64,000 bases of DNA from an uncultured Muribaculaceae bacterium (GCA_905233915.1 CAJOFM010000001.1:333492-397491); one strand, 5' to 3'. Shown: positions 8,360-16,576, counted from the stretch's first letter. Numbers and translations are program-made. The notes: generated by a model not told the origin, from the sequence alone.

Positions 8360-8890
8360 ATGTTATCCAAGCTTGATGAAATAAGACTGCTGTCGCAATG
8401 CGCCCTGGCCGACAACCGGGACGCATTCGGCAGGCTCGTCGAGGCCTATCAGCCGCGCGTGCGTCGGTTCCTGCTGAACCTGACCATGGGCGACGAGATG
8501 CTCACCGACGACCTGGCGCAGGAGACCTTCATCAAGGCCTATGTGGGCATTCGCGGTTTCAAGGGGCTTTCGTCTTTCGGCACCTGGTTATACCGCATTG
8601 CCTACAATGAGTTTTACAATCATGCGCGACGCCATCAAGAGGAGCATGTCGAGGACATCACCCGATTGGGTGACGTGAGCACGGCGGGCACCGATGCCAT
8701 CGACGCCTCGATGACGGTGAAGGAGGCTTTGTCGCGACTCAACGATAACGAGCGAGTCGCTGTCACGCTCTACTACATCGAGGATCAGCCCATCAAGCAG
8801 GTGGCCAAGATTATGAATATGCCTGAAGGCTCTGCCAAGTCCCTCATCTATCGAGGAAAGGACAAGATGAAACAATTTATCGGCAATTAA
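8360..8890 (+). CDS. ECF-type RNA polymerase sigma factor
   Basis: 176 aa, sigma-70 family group 4. Region 2 spans about 20-90 with DDLAQETFIKAYVGIRGFKG, and FGTWLYRIAYNEFYNHARR in 2.4. A short linker leads to region 4 (about 120-173) with LNDNERVAVTLYYIEDQPIKQ and the helix-turn-helix MPEGSAKSLIYRGKDKMKQ. It would redirect RNA polymerase in response to an unknown envelope or stress signal. The next gene, 14 nt downstream, encodes a small membrane protein that could be its anti-sigma factor. Confidence 0.93.
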   Translation: MLSKLDEIRLLSQCALADNRDAFGRLVEAYQPRVRRFLLNLTMGDEMLTDDLAQETFIKAYVGIRGFKGLSSFGTWLYRIAYNEFYNHARRHQEEHVEDITRLGDVSTAGTDAIDASMTVKEALSRLNDNERVAVTLYYIEDQPIKQVAKIMNMPEGSAKSLIYRGKDKMKQFIGN

Positions 8891-8904
8891 AACGTTAAAA
8901 AGAT

Positions 8905-9222
8905 ATGAATACCAACGAAGAAGACAAGAAACTGGCGCAAATGCTCAAGCAGGGAGCGCATGACCCGGGGGAGAATCCCTGGTTTACCCGTCGTGTGCTC
9001 AACAAGCTGCCCGAGAAGCAACCGCGCGGCTCATGGGCCACCACAGTGCTCTATGCTGTCGCTCTTGTGGCATGTGTGCTGTGCTGGCTGATGATGTGGC
9101 GCGGACAGGATTGGGGCGCCGTCACCGTGAGAGATCTCCTCTACAACGTGATGATGGGCGTCGTGACTGTCACCCTCTTGTGGCAGACCATCGCCTCGTT
9201 CCTTCACGCAGCCGACGTATAG
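8905..9222 (+). CDS. small two-TM protein, putative anti-sigma partner
   Basis: 105 aa. A charged cytosolic N-terminal stretch (about 1-45) contains NPWFTRRVLNKLPEK, a pattern found at the start of many short membrane-anchored regulators encoded after ECF sigma genes in Bacteroidota. Two hydrophobic segments follow (about 46-66 and 78-98). The zinc-binding HxxxCxxC motif of ZAS anti-sigma factors is absent. The role is inferred from the position 14 nt after the sigma gene and from topology. A strong terminator follows. Confidence 0.65.
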   Translation: MNTNEEDKKLAQMLKQGAHDPGENPWFTRRVLNKLPEKQPRGSWATTVLYAVALVACVLCWLMMWRGQDWGAVTVRDLLYNVMMGVVTVTLLWQTIASFLHAADV

Positions 9223-9246
9223 CGGCAACACACTAAAACAAAAACA

Positions 9247-9284
9247 ACCCTAACAATTTGAGAAGTTGTTAGGGTCGTTTTGTT
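9247..9284 (+). terminator. intrinsic terminator of the ECF sigma operon
   Basis: ACCCTAACAA (9247-9256) pairs with TTGTTAGGGT (9266-9275), followed by CGTTTTGTTG. It also lies in front of the 3' end of the convergent lipoprotein gene at 9295. Confidence 0.8.
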
Positions 9285-9294
9285 GTCTTCTGGG

Positions 9295-10305
9295 TTATTT
9301 CAGCCCGAGCAGTTTCTTGCTGTTGGCGAGAATCTGCGGATCCTTGATTTTCTGTAATTCGTTTAAGGTCCACTCGGGATTAATCTCGCTCACGATTTTC
9401 TTCAGGCCAAGGGTCAATTGGGCATCAGGGTGGTTGAGACACCACTGCATCACGCCCTGAGTGTCACTATACAGGCGGTTCATCACCAGCACATGGAAAT
9501 CGCCCAGCAGTTGAGTTGGTTCGGTGATGTGACCTCTAGCCTCGTGGAGGAGCGCTTCCACACGGTCGCAGAAGGTCGTGTCGCTCAGCGGCGTCCATGA
9601 CAATACCTCAAGAGCTCGTTTGTCACGCCAGTAGTTGGTCAGCAAGGTGGTGTCGGAGCTATAGACAGTGCCGATTTTTCCGATACTGAAGAGACCGTCG
9701 TTGCCGATGGTGACGGGCAACTCATGGTGGATGAACCATAGCGTGGAGTCGGTGTCCACCCCGTCGCTTTGGACATTATAAGAAATCCAACGGCTCACCT
9801 GGATGGGTTTGCCCCACTTGTCGGGCATCACCATGCGCATCGAGTCGATGCCCACGTTGCGGGTGTGTTCATCGACATCGTCCCAATAAGACAGGTTTAT
9901 ACCACCGCACTCGCCCAGTCGCATGAAGTCTATCATGCCGTCTTTGCCGTAGGTGGCCAGCCAGCATGTGCGGGAATCACTGTAACTGGTCTGCCCAAAC
10001 AGCAGGCTGATGCCCTTGTCAGGGTAATCACGCTTACCCCACACGCGCACGATGCTTGAAACGGTGTCTATACCCATATACTTGTCTAACCCCAATGCTT
10101 GGCAAGTAGGTAAATCCAAGATGTAGTGTGGCAGATTCTTGCCGTCATCATTATAATTGATATCATTGGCAACATTGAGTGAATCATCACAGATGCCTGC
10201 ATTGCACAGGAAGTCGTGACCGTTTTTGATTTGGTTCCCGGGCTGCCACTTGCCCGTGCATGACGTGATGGCCAATGCCAACAAGATAATTACAAAATGT
10301 CTCAT
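9295..10305 (-). CDS. putative lipoprotein of unknown function
   Basis: 336 aa. Signal peptide with lipobox LAITSC, giving a lipidated Cys16. No known domain is recognised. The central segment has WLATYGKDGMIDFMRLGE and HHELPVTIGNDGLFSI, which resemble segments of the two lipoproteins at 12196 and 12891 (a ...Y.K.G...D...RE motif and a Y-T-[IV]-N-x-x-G-[HR]-F motif), so it may be a distant member of the same family. The C-terminal 100 residues look helical. The 5' junction is a heptamer array and no clear promoter is visible. Confidence 0.7.
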   Translation of the reverse strand: MRHFVIILLALAITSCTGKWQPGNQIKNGHDFLCNAGICDDSLNVANDINYNDDGKNLPHYILDLPTCQALGLDKYMGIDTVSSIVRVWGKRDYPDKGISLLFGQTSYSDSRTCWLATYGKDGMIDFMRLGECGGINLSYWDDVDEHTRNVGIDSMRMVMPDKWGKPIQVSRWISYNVQSDGVDTDSTLWFIHHELPVTIGNDGLFSIGKIGTVYSSDTTLLTNYWRDKRALEVLSWTPLSDTTFCDRVEALLHEARGHITEPTQLLGDFHVLVMNRLYSDTQGVMQWCLNHPDAQLTLGLKKIVSEINPEWTLNELQKIKDPQILANSKKLLGLK

Positions 10306-10315
10306 ATTTTTCTAA

Positions 10316-10395
10316 ACTCTTTAACCTCTAACCATTAACCATTAACCATTAACCATTAACCATTAACCATTAACCTCTAACCACTAAACCTCTAA
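10316..10395. repeat. CCATTAA heptamer array
   Basis: Seven-base units CCATTAA repeat about six times in perfect phase (roughly 10331-10373), flanked by variant AACCTCT and CCACTAA units. The array fills most of the 93 nt spacer between the lipoprotein start and the ettA stop. Confidence 0.92.
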
Positions 10396-10398
10396 CCA

Positions 10399-12093
10399 CT
10401 AAACCTCCAACTTGCGGTAGCGCACGCGGGTAGGCTCTTCCTTGCCCAGGCGTTTCAGTTTGTTTTCCTCATATTCGCTGTAGCTGCCCTCGAAGAAGAA
10501 CACATTTGAGTTGCCCTCAAAGGCGAGGATGTGGGTGCAGATGCGATCCAGGAACCAGCGGTCGTGGCTGATGACCACGGCACATCCCGCAAAGTCCTCA
10601 AGACCTTCCTCCAGGGCGCGCAGGGTGTTGACGTCGATATCGTTGGTGGGCTCATCGAGCAACAGGACGTTGCCTTCTTCTTTCAATGCCAATGCCAGTT
10701 GCAGACGGTTGCGTTCACCGCCCGAGAGCACGCCGCACTTCTTCTGCTGGTCCACGCCGCTGAAGTTGAAGCGTGACAGGTAAGCGCGGGCATTCACGTC
10801 GCGACCGCCCATGCGCAGCAGTTCCACACCGCCCGAGATGACCTCATAGACCGTCTTGTCGGGGTCGATGCTCGTGTGCTGCTGGTCCACATACACGGCC
10901 TTGACCGTTTCGCCCACCTCAAAGATGCCGCTATCGGGCTTTTCAAGTCCCATGATGAGTCGGAACAGCGTTGTTTTACCTGCACCGTTGGGGCCAATGA
11001 CACCCACGATGCCGTTAGGCGGCAGCATGAAGTTCAGGTCGTCAAACAACAGCTTGTCGCCAAATGCTTTGGCCACGTGTTGTGCCTCGATGACCTTGTT
11101 GCCCAGTCGGGGACCGTTGGGGATGAAGATTTCGAGCTTCTCCTCTTTCTCCTTGACGGTCTCGTTCAGCAGCTTATCGTAACTGTTCAAGCGCGCTTTT
11201 CCTTTGGCTTGGCGGGCTTTAGGTGCCATGCGCACCCATTCCAACTCGCGCTGCAGGGTCTTCTGGCGCTTGCTCTCGGTCTTTTCTTCCATGGCCAAGC
11301 GTTGGGTCTTCTGTTCCAGCCAGCTGCTGTAGTTGCCCTTCCAGGGAATGCCCTCGCCGCGGTCCAGCTCAAGAATCCAGCCAGCCACGTTGTCAAGGAA
11401 ATAACGGTCGTGGGTCACGGCGATGACCGTGCCCTCATATTGCTGCAGGTGCTGCTCCAGCCAGTCGATGGACTCGGCATCGAGGTGGTTGGTGGGCTCA
11501 TCGAGCAGGAGCACGTCGGGTTTCTGCAACAGCAGGCGGCACAGGGCCACGCGGCGACGCTCACCGCCACTCAAGTGCTCAGTCAGCTGGTCGCCCTCAG
11601 GGCAGCGCAGCGCGTCCATCGCACGCTCCAGACGGTTATCAAGGTTCCAAGCGTCGGTGGCATCGATGATATCCTGCAGTTCGGCCTGACGGGCAAACAG
11701 TTTGTCCATCTTCTCGGGATCCTCATAGTACTCGGGCATGCCGAACTTGAGGTTAATATCCTCAAACTCCTTGAGCGCGTCAACCACGTGCTGCACACCC
11801 TCTTGCACCACCTCCTTGACTGTCTTGGTCGGGTCAAGCTGCGGGTCCTGAGGCAGATAACCCACCGTGTAGCCTGGTGCAAACACCACCTGACCCTGGT
11901 ATTGTGTCTCCAGGCCGGCGATAATCTTCATCAGCGTCGATTTACCGGCACCGTTCAGACCGATGATGCCGATTTTGGCACCATAGTAGAACGATAGGTA
12001 GATGTTCTTGAGAATTTGTTTTTGGTTCTGCTGGATGGTTTTGCTCACGCCCACCATCGAGAAGATGATTTTCTTGTCGTCAACTGTTGCCAT
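10399..12093 (-). CDS. ettA: ABC-F protein EttA (energy-dependent translational throttle)
   Basis: 564 aa with two ABC ATPase domains and no membrane segments. Domain 1: Walker A GLNGAGKST near 48, signature LSGGERRRVALCRLLLQK, and DEPTNHLD. An ABC-F linker (about 240-310) is rich in Lys, Arg and Gln. Domain 2: Walker A GPNGAGKTT, signature LSGGERNRLQLALALK, and DEPTNDID. It ends with YRKLEV. Length and order match EttA, which binds the ribosomal E site and gates entry into elongation according to the ATP/ADP ratio. The ATG at 12091-12093 is chosen because a consensus promoter lies just upstream. A TTG three codons earlier is unlikely. Confidence 0.95.
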   Translation of the reverse strand: MATVDDKKIIFSMVGVSKTIQQNQKQILKNIYLSFYYGAKIGIIGLNGAGKSTLMKIIAGLETQYQGQVVFAPGYTVGYLPQDPQLDPTKTVKEVVQEGVQHVVDALKEFEDINLKFGMPEYYEDPEKMDKLFARQAELQDIIDATDAWNLDNRLERAMDALRCPEGDQLTEHLSGGERRRVALCRLLLQKPDVLLLDEPTNHLDAESIDWLEQHLQQYEGTVIAVTHDRYFLDNVAGWILELDRGEGIPWKGNYSSWLEQKTQRLAMEEKTESKRQKTLQRELEWVRMAPKARQAKGKARLNSYDKLLNETVKEKEEKLEIFIPNGPRLGNKVIEAQHVAKAFGDKLLFDDLNFMLPPNGIVGVIGPNGAGKTTLFRLIMGLEKPDSGIFEVGETVKAVYVDQQHTSIDPDKTVYEVISGGVELLRMGGRDVNARAYLSRFNFSGVDQQKKCGVLSGGERNRLQLALALKEEGNVLLLDEPTNDIDVNTLRALEEGLEDFAGCAVVISHDRWFLDRICTHILAFEGNSNVFFFEGSYSEYEENKLKRLGKEEPTRVRYRKLEV

Positions 12094-12119
12094 ATAAGTC
12101 AATGTTTAGTTATTTCTTG

Positions 12120-12150
12120 CAAAGATAGTCTCTTTTTTTCACTTGTGCAA
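12120..12150 (-). promoter_or_regulatory. promoter of ettA
   Basis: On the - strand TTG (complement of 12148-12150) then 20 nt then TATCTTTG (complement of 12120-12127). The predicted start of transcription is about 20 nt before the ettA ATG. Confidence 0.8.
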
Positions 12151-12195
12151 CAACACAAGACAAGTGATGTAATAGTCTGAGTCCGCAGTTCGTAG

Positions 12196-12891
12196 TTAGG
12201 GCCGTTGGCCGGGTGTTTGGTTGATTTGAAGGTCGCGGGACTTGTATTCGTCGATGACGGGGTCATCGATGACGGGGGAACGCAGGGTTTCTTGTTGCCC
12301 TGTGAAGATGAAGCGCCCGGTATTGGTGATAGTGTAGTGGTTGTCCCACTCTACGCGCCACGCTTCGGTAAGGGAGTGGTCCTTGAGGTACAGGCTGGTG
12401 AGCGTCATCACGCGGTGCAAGGTGAAACTGCCGTCATCATTAAAACTGATGCTGGCATCGGTTGTATAGAAGCGGTTGCCGCCCAAGCGCATCGGTTTCT
12501 GGTGTTCGCTGGTGTGGAATTCCCGCAAGTCAAGGGCATCAACGACTGCACCCTTGTTGTCTCGTGTCACAAGATAAACCTTGAAGTGGTTTGTATCTTC
12601 TCCCGTCGGGACTTTATAGGCTTCAAGCGTAAAGGTTTTTCCAATGGGGCGGATGCCGATGAGCTGGGTGCTGTCAGGCACCTCAAATGTGGTCAGCCGG
12701 TGGAGGACGTCGCACTGTTCCTGGGTAAGGATAGGAAAATCCGTTTCCTCTATTGTGTCGCGGCTCAAGAGACTTTGTCCGATTTGCAGGACATCAGGAA
12801 TCTCATTCACGGTTTTAGGGTAGGAATTATGATTGGCGCAACCTGTTATCATCAGACTGGCGATAAGAGCAATCATCGTTTTCATAATCAT
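12196..12891 (-). CDS. putative lipoprotein, paralogue of the next upstream gene
   Basis: 231 aa. Signal peptide with lipobox LMITGC (Cys about 18). The start codon overlaps the stop of the upstream gene in the form TAATG, indicating translational coupling. A second in-frame ATG at 12885 would give a cleaner start (MKTMIALIAS). The C-terminal half carries DALDLREFHTSEHQ, SFNDDGSFTLHRVMTL and HYTITNTGRFIFTGQ. These align in order with segments of the protein encoded at 12891-13937, so the pair is a tandem duplication with divergence. No function is recognised. Confidence 0.75.
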   Translation of the reverse strand: MIMKTMIALIASLMITGCANHNSYPKTVNEIPDVLQIGQSLLSRDTIEETDFPILTQEQCDVLHRLTTFEVPDSTQLIGIRPIGKTFTLEAYKVPTGEDTNHFKVYLVTRDNKGAVVDALDLREFHTSEHQKPMRLGGNRFYTTDASISFNDDGSFTLHRVMTLTSLYLKDHSLTEAWRVEWDNHYTITNTGRFIFTGQQETLRSPVIDDPVIDEYKSRDLQINQTPGQRP

Positions 12892-13937
12892 TACAGATGT
12901 TTTGTCAGGGGCTTGTCATCCCAGGAGTTAACGAGATTGGTAAGCCACTGGCGGTCATTGGCGTCATCCATTCGGCTAATCTCTTTCAGGAGAGCAGGAC
13001 GCTCCCGTACGGGCATTTTGAAATAGGGTAACAGGCGGTTGGCTACGTTGCGCTTTGCAGCCATCCAGCCGAGGAAACGCTGCGGGTTCATCCTGTATAG
13101 CTTCACCACGTCCCAAGGGAAGGGGTTGTACTCGTAGTCAGGGTCGTAGGTGCTGTTCACCAGTTCGGAATACTCATTCCAGGTGTCCATAATGCTGGGG
13201 TCGTACAATGAGCACACCAGCATGTCCCATGACTTGAAGTCGAGAGCGGCATATTGGTCCACCTTGCCCTGTTCGTTGGTGACGCGTTGACCCTGCAACA
13301 CAAAGTGGCCCTTGGAATTGACGGTGTAATCCTGTTCCCACGTTTGTTGCCATTGCGGCTTGTCCTTCAAGTCTTTGTCGAAGTCCATCACGCAACGGCC
13401 CATCGTGCGGTGTAAGGTCACGTGGTCCCCGGCTAGAGTGATATTTCCGTCGAGCGTGAACACGCTGTCGTTGTTGATGTCGGTCAAGTTGATGCGCCAC
13501 AACAGATGCAGCTCACGCGCATTGATGGCATCAAGCACATGGCCCTGCTTGTCATAGGTCATCAAGTCCACGCTATAGCCGGCACCATTGCAAGCATAGA
13601 AGGCTGCCAGCGTGACGCCGCTACCCATGTCGCGCACTCCAAGCAACAGCCAGTTGCTCATCTCGTTAGGAAATTCATGGCCGACGGGTAAAACCAGGGC
13701 TGCGTATTGATCAGTATTGAGGTGCTTGCCTTTAAGATCACTGGCGGTTTGATTGGGGTCGCCGCAATACACGTCGGGCAGGGTCAGGGTGTCGCCTAAC
13801 AGCAGTTTTTCGGTGACGTCGATGCCAAGGTTTTCGAGGAAGGAAAACTGTTCGTTATTCACTTTGTTGCCTCCGGAACAAGCCGTTGACAGCAGTATTA
13901 TGATAGCGAAAAGCCAAGAAAAGCTATTTGATTTCAT
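12891..13937 (-). CDS. putative lipoprotein of unknown function
   Basis: 348 aa. Signal peptide with lipobox LLSTAC (Cys20). The middle has DAINARELHLLWRINLTD, SVFTLDGNITLAGDHVTLHR and DYTVNSKGHFVLQGQ, matching its downstream paralogue. An extra C-terminal region (about 245-345) is rich in Trp, Asn, Asp and Arg and has no counterpart there. It has its own consensus promoter divergent from the DUF3822 operon. Unknown family; likely attached to a membrane by lipid. Confidence 0.75.
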   Translation of the reverse strand: MKSNSFSWLFAIIILLSTACSGGNKVNNEQFSFLENLGIDVTEKLLLGDTLTLPDVYCGDPNQTASDLKGKHLNTDQYAALVLPVGHEFPNEMSNWLLLGVRDMGSGVTLAAFYACNGAGYSVDLMTYDKQGHVLDAINARELHLLWRINLTDINNDSVFTLDGNITLAGDHVTLHRTMGRCVMDFDKDLKDKPQWQQTWEQDYTVNSKGHFVLQGQRVTNEQGKVDQYAALDFKSWDMLVCSLYDPSIMDTWNEYSELVNSTYDPDYEYNPFPWDVVKLYRMNPQRFLGWMAAKRNVANRLLPYFKMPVRERPALLKEISRMDDANDRQWLTNLVNSWDDKPLTKHL

Positions 13938-13977
13938 TTGAATGCGTTGGATGCGATTTATGGTTCAATGATAGATG

Positions 13978-14008
13978 CAAAGGTAGGGGATTTGGCGATA
14001 ACCGACAA
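13978..14008 (-). promoter_or_regulatory. promoter of the paired lipoprotein genes
   Basis: On the - strand TTG (complement of 14006-14008), 20 nt, TACCTTTG (complement of 13978-13985), about 41 nt before the ATG. It lies just beside the + strand promoter at 14024-14056. Confidence 0.8.
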
Positions 14009-14023
14009 GAGATGTGTGAATAA

Positions 14024-14056
14024 TTTGGGGTAATCGTGGAGATTTTTGTAATTTTG
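14024..14056 (+). promoter_or_regulatory. promoter of DUF3822-rsmD-fur-mtgA
   Basis: TTTG (14024-14027), 21 nt, TAATTTTG (14049-14056). The -7 element ends only 7 nt before the first ATG (14064), so the transcript would have almost no leader. Confidence 0.78.
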
Positions 14057-14063
14057 CACCTTG

Positions 14064-14873
14064 ATGGAAATGAAAAGCGATATCAACATCCAGCATCCCG
14101 AAGCCTGGGAACTGCTTGTCTCGATAAATGACAGGCAGGTGGACTATATCTTGTACACTCCTGCAGTGGCCAACTCATTGGTCATTGGTCATGTGGATAT
14201 AGCAGATGATTCATTGCAGGCACTTGAGGATGCCATCTATGAAACGCCCGAGTTGTTGAATGAGTACAAGCGGGTGAGGGTAGTGGTCCATTCCAGCCAC
14301 TTTGTGTTACTACCCCGTGAGACTGAGGATGACGATTGCGAGATGCTGGTGCGACAAGCCTTCCCCAATGATGATGGGGATGCGGCTGTGTGTGTCATGC
14401 CGGGCAATGAAGTGAAAATCGCCTACCTGATGCGTCGCGGCATGCAGGCATTCTTGGGCCGCACTTTCAATTATCCCACGGCTCTGCACCACCTGTTGCC
14501 GTTGTGCGAGCACTTCATGGAATTGGGGAAAGGTGATGATGCCTCTCGCATGTTCCTCAACCTGAATCCCGAGAGCATGGATGTCGCCATCTACAGCAAG
14601 GGCCAATTAACTTGTGCCAACAGCTATGCGTTTACTAACGTCGAGGATGCTGCCTACTACATTATGAACATGTGGCGCGCTTTTGACCTCGACCAGTTGA
14701 CCGACGAGCTGCAACTCATGGGTGACAACGATATGCAATCATCCATCATGCCGCTTTTGCGTGAATATGTGAAACATGTGATGCCTGTCGTCTATCCTGC
14801 TGCCGCGATGCAGTTGGGACGCAATGCGATGCAGGCTCCGCTTGAACTTATCTTGATGGCCCTATGCGAATAA
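14064..14873 (+). CDS. DUF3822 family protein
   Basis: 269 aa. Members of this family of unknown function are typically encoded directly before rsmD in Bacteroidota, as here, with a 10-nt overlap. It has an ASKHA-like character: two related halves with alternating strands and helices (for example VDYILYTPAV near 28, MDVAIYSKGQLTCANSYAF near 173), without a signal peptide or membrane segment. An ATG two codons later (14070) is an alternative start. Given the promoter at 14049-14056 the first ATG may be near-leaderless, so 14070 is a serious alternative. Confidence 0.85.
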   Translation: MEMKSDINIQHPEAWELLVSINDRQVDYILYTPAVANSLVIGHVDIADDSLQALEDAIYETPELLNEYKRVRVVVHSSHFVLLPRETEDDDCEMLVRQAFPNDDGDAAVCVMPGNEVKIAYLMRRGMQAFLGRTFNYPTALHHLLPLCEHFMELGKGDDASRMFLNLNPESMDVAIYSKGQLTCANSYAFTNVEDAAYYIMNMWRAFDLDQLTDELQLMGDNDMQSSIMPLLREYVKHVMPVVYPAAAMQLGRNAMQAPLELILMALCE

Positions 14874-15403
14874 TCAGTGGAAAATACGGCCGGCGCCGCT
14901 TTGATGTGCCCACCAACATCACTGCACGCCCCACGACCGACATGGCGCGCGAGAACCTGTTCAACGTGCTGGGCAACATCATTGACCTGGAGGACAAAAC
15001 GGTTCTTGATCTGTTCGCAGGAACAGGTGCAATGAGTTTTGAGTTTTTGTCCCGTGGCTGTGCCCATGTGACCGCTGTCGAGAAAGCGCGTGTGCAGGCC
15101 GAGTTCATCAAGCGTGTGCAGCAGCAGTTGGGTGATCCCAACTTGACGCTAGTGCGTGGCGATGTGTTCAAGTTTGTCAACACTTGCCGCCAGTCGTTTG
15201 ACATCATCTTTGCCGATCCTCCTTACGACTTGCCGCGTTTTGGCGAAATCCCCAAGCTGGTGCTCGATTCTCTGCTCGTGCATGACGGCACGTTGTTCAT
15301 CATGGAGCATCCGCGCGAGCATGATTTTTCGGCTTTGCCCCATTTCTCGCAGCAGCGTGTGTATGGCAAGGTCAACTTCTCGATTTTTGAAATCAAGCGA
15401 TGA
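14864..15403 (+). CDS. rsmD: 16S rRNA (guanine(966)-N2)-methyltransferase
   Basis: 179 aa. Rossmann-type SAM methyltransferase that modifies G966 of 16S rRNA in the 30S subunit. N terminus MRIISGKYGRRRFDVP, then RPTTDMARENLFN. The SAM-binding motif DLFAGTGAMSFEFLSRG is near 48. The catalytic motif IFADPPYDLP near 115 is the DPPY signature. Length is typical. It overlaps the previous gene by 10 nt and the next by 4 nt (ATGA), so the operon is translationally coupled. Confidence 0.95.
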   Translation: MRIISGKYGRRRFDVPTNITARPTTDMARENLFNVLGNIIDLEDKTVLDLFAGTGAMSFEFLSRGCAHVTAVEKARVQAEFIKRVQQQLGDPNLTLVRGDVFKFVNTCRQSFDIIFADPPYDLPRFGEIPKLVLDSLLVHDGTLFIMEHPREHDFSALPHFSQQRVYGKVNFSIFEIKR

Positions 15404-15843
15404 GAGACGAGAGTAAATATATCACCAGGCTCGAGCTGCACGAGGTCAAACCCACAGCGTTGCGCATCCTCTTGTTGCGCACGATGATGGCACATGACGA
15501 TGCCTTCTCGCTACAGAGTCTGGAAGACGAACTTGACACGGTGGACAAGTCAACCATCTACCGCACGATAACATTGTTTCTCACCCATCACCTCATTCAT
15601 GCCATCGATGACGGCACGGGCATGTTCAAGTATGCCGTGTGCAGCCCCGACTGCCACTGCGGTGAGGACGATGGCGCCATTGACCACATGCATGCCCATT
15701 TCAATTGTGAGAAGTGTGGCCGCACCTTCTGCCTGCAGACGACCCAGGTCCCGCTGGTTTCCTTGCCTGGCAACTTCCAGGTCCACAGTATCAATTATGT
15801 GCTTAAAGGCCTTTGCCCCGATTGTGTCAGTAACAACAAATAG
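15400..15843 (+). CDS. Fur-family metal-responsive transcriptional regulator
   Basis: 147 aa. Winged-helix DNA-binding half with KPTALRILLLRTMMAH, and DKSTIYRTITLFLTHHLIH. The C-terminal metal-binding half has HMHAHFNCEKCGRTFCL and GLCPDC, giving two CxxC pairs that would bind a structural zinc. An extra CSPDCHCGEDD segment precedes the histidine cluster. Which metal is sensed (zinc, iron or peroxide via iron) cannot be told; the missing canonical HHHDH hints against classic Fur and is compatible with a Zur- or PerR-like member. It starts in the ATGA overlap with rsmD. Confidence 0.88.
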   Translation: MRDESKYITRLELHEVKPTALRILLLRTMMAHDDAFSLQSLEDELDTVDKSTIYRTITLFLTHHLIHAIDDGTGMFKYAVCSPDCHCGEDDGAIDHMHAHFNCEKCGRTFCLQTTQVPLVSLPGNFQVHSINYVLKGLCPDCVSNNK

Positions 15844-15851
15844 CTGAAATC

Positions 15852-16544
15852 ATGAAGAATGTAACCTGCTGGCTGCGCAACATATTGATTTTCTTTTTCA
15901 CCTCGACCATTCTGGCTGTGGTGATTCTCAAGTACATCCCGGTCTATGTTACACCATTGATGCTCATTCGCAGTGTCGAGGCCATGATTGCGGGTGAGAC
16001 ACCCAGCATCAATCACCATTGGGTGCCCCTGGAAAAGATCAGCCACAACTTGCCTCAGGCGGTGATGGCCAGCGAGGATAACCTCTTTTTGAGGCACAAG
16101 GGGTTTGACCTGGAACAAATCCAGAAGGCTCAGATCGAGGCTCAAGAGGGCAAGCGCCAACGCGGAGCAAGCACCATCAGCCAGCAGACGGCGCGCAACG
16201 TTTTCCTGTGGCAAAAACGCTCATGGTTGCGCAAGGGTCTGGAAGCCTATTTCACTTTCTTGATAGAGGGCATCTGGGGCAAGGAACGCATCATGGAGGT
16301 CTATCTCAATTCCATCGAGATGGGTAAGGGTATCTATGGCGCTGATGCTGTTGCCCGCATCAATTTCAAGACTTCCCCCGACAAGCTAACCAAGGATCAG
16401 TGTGCCTATATCGCGGTTTCGTTGCCCAATCCGCTGGTGCGCGACAGCGCCCATCCCACTGCCAGGATGAAAAAGATGCACCGTACCATTCTCAAGCGGA
16501 TGAACCAAATCGACACCTTCCCCAAGGACTGCTGCGCCAAGTAA
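15852..16544 (+). CDS. mtgA: monofunctional biosynthetic peptidoglycan transglycosylase
   Basis: 230 aa. One N-terminal membrane anchor (about 8-33), then a glycosyltransferase family 51 domain. Catalytic glutamate in ASEDNLFLRHKGFD (near residue 75). Later motifs are RGASTISQQTARNVFLW, and the second conserved glutamate block GKERIMEVYLNSIEMG. The transpeptidase domain of class A PBPs is absent, so it only polymerises lipid II into glycan strands at the outer face of the inner membrane. It lies 8 nt after the Fur-family gene. The operon ends at a hairpin. Confidence 0.94.
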   Translation: MKNVTCWLRNILIFFFTSTILAVVILKYIPVYVTPLMLIRSVEAMIAGETPSINHHWVPLEKISHNLPQAVMASEDNLFLRHKGFDLEQIQKAQIEAQEGKRQRGASTISQQTARNVFLWQKRSWLRKGLEAYFTFLIEGIWGKERIMEVYLNSIEMGKGIYGADAVARINFKTSPDKLTKDQCAYIAVSLPNPLVRDSAHPTARMKKMHRTILKRMNQIDTFPKDCCAK

Positions 16545-16576
16545 ATCATTAGTTTTTTCATTTGGGTGTTGTTATA

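Noticed and set aside
10876-11997. Long open frame on the + strand opposite ettA (about 373 codons)
   Set aside because: It lies wholly antisense to a highly conserved ABC-F gene, has no start context and gives a sequence with no family signature. It is the shadow of strong codon bias.
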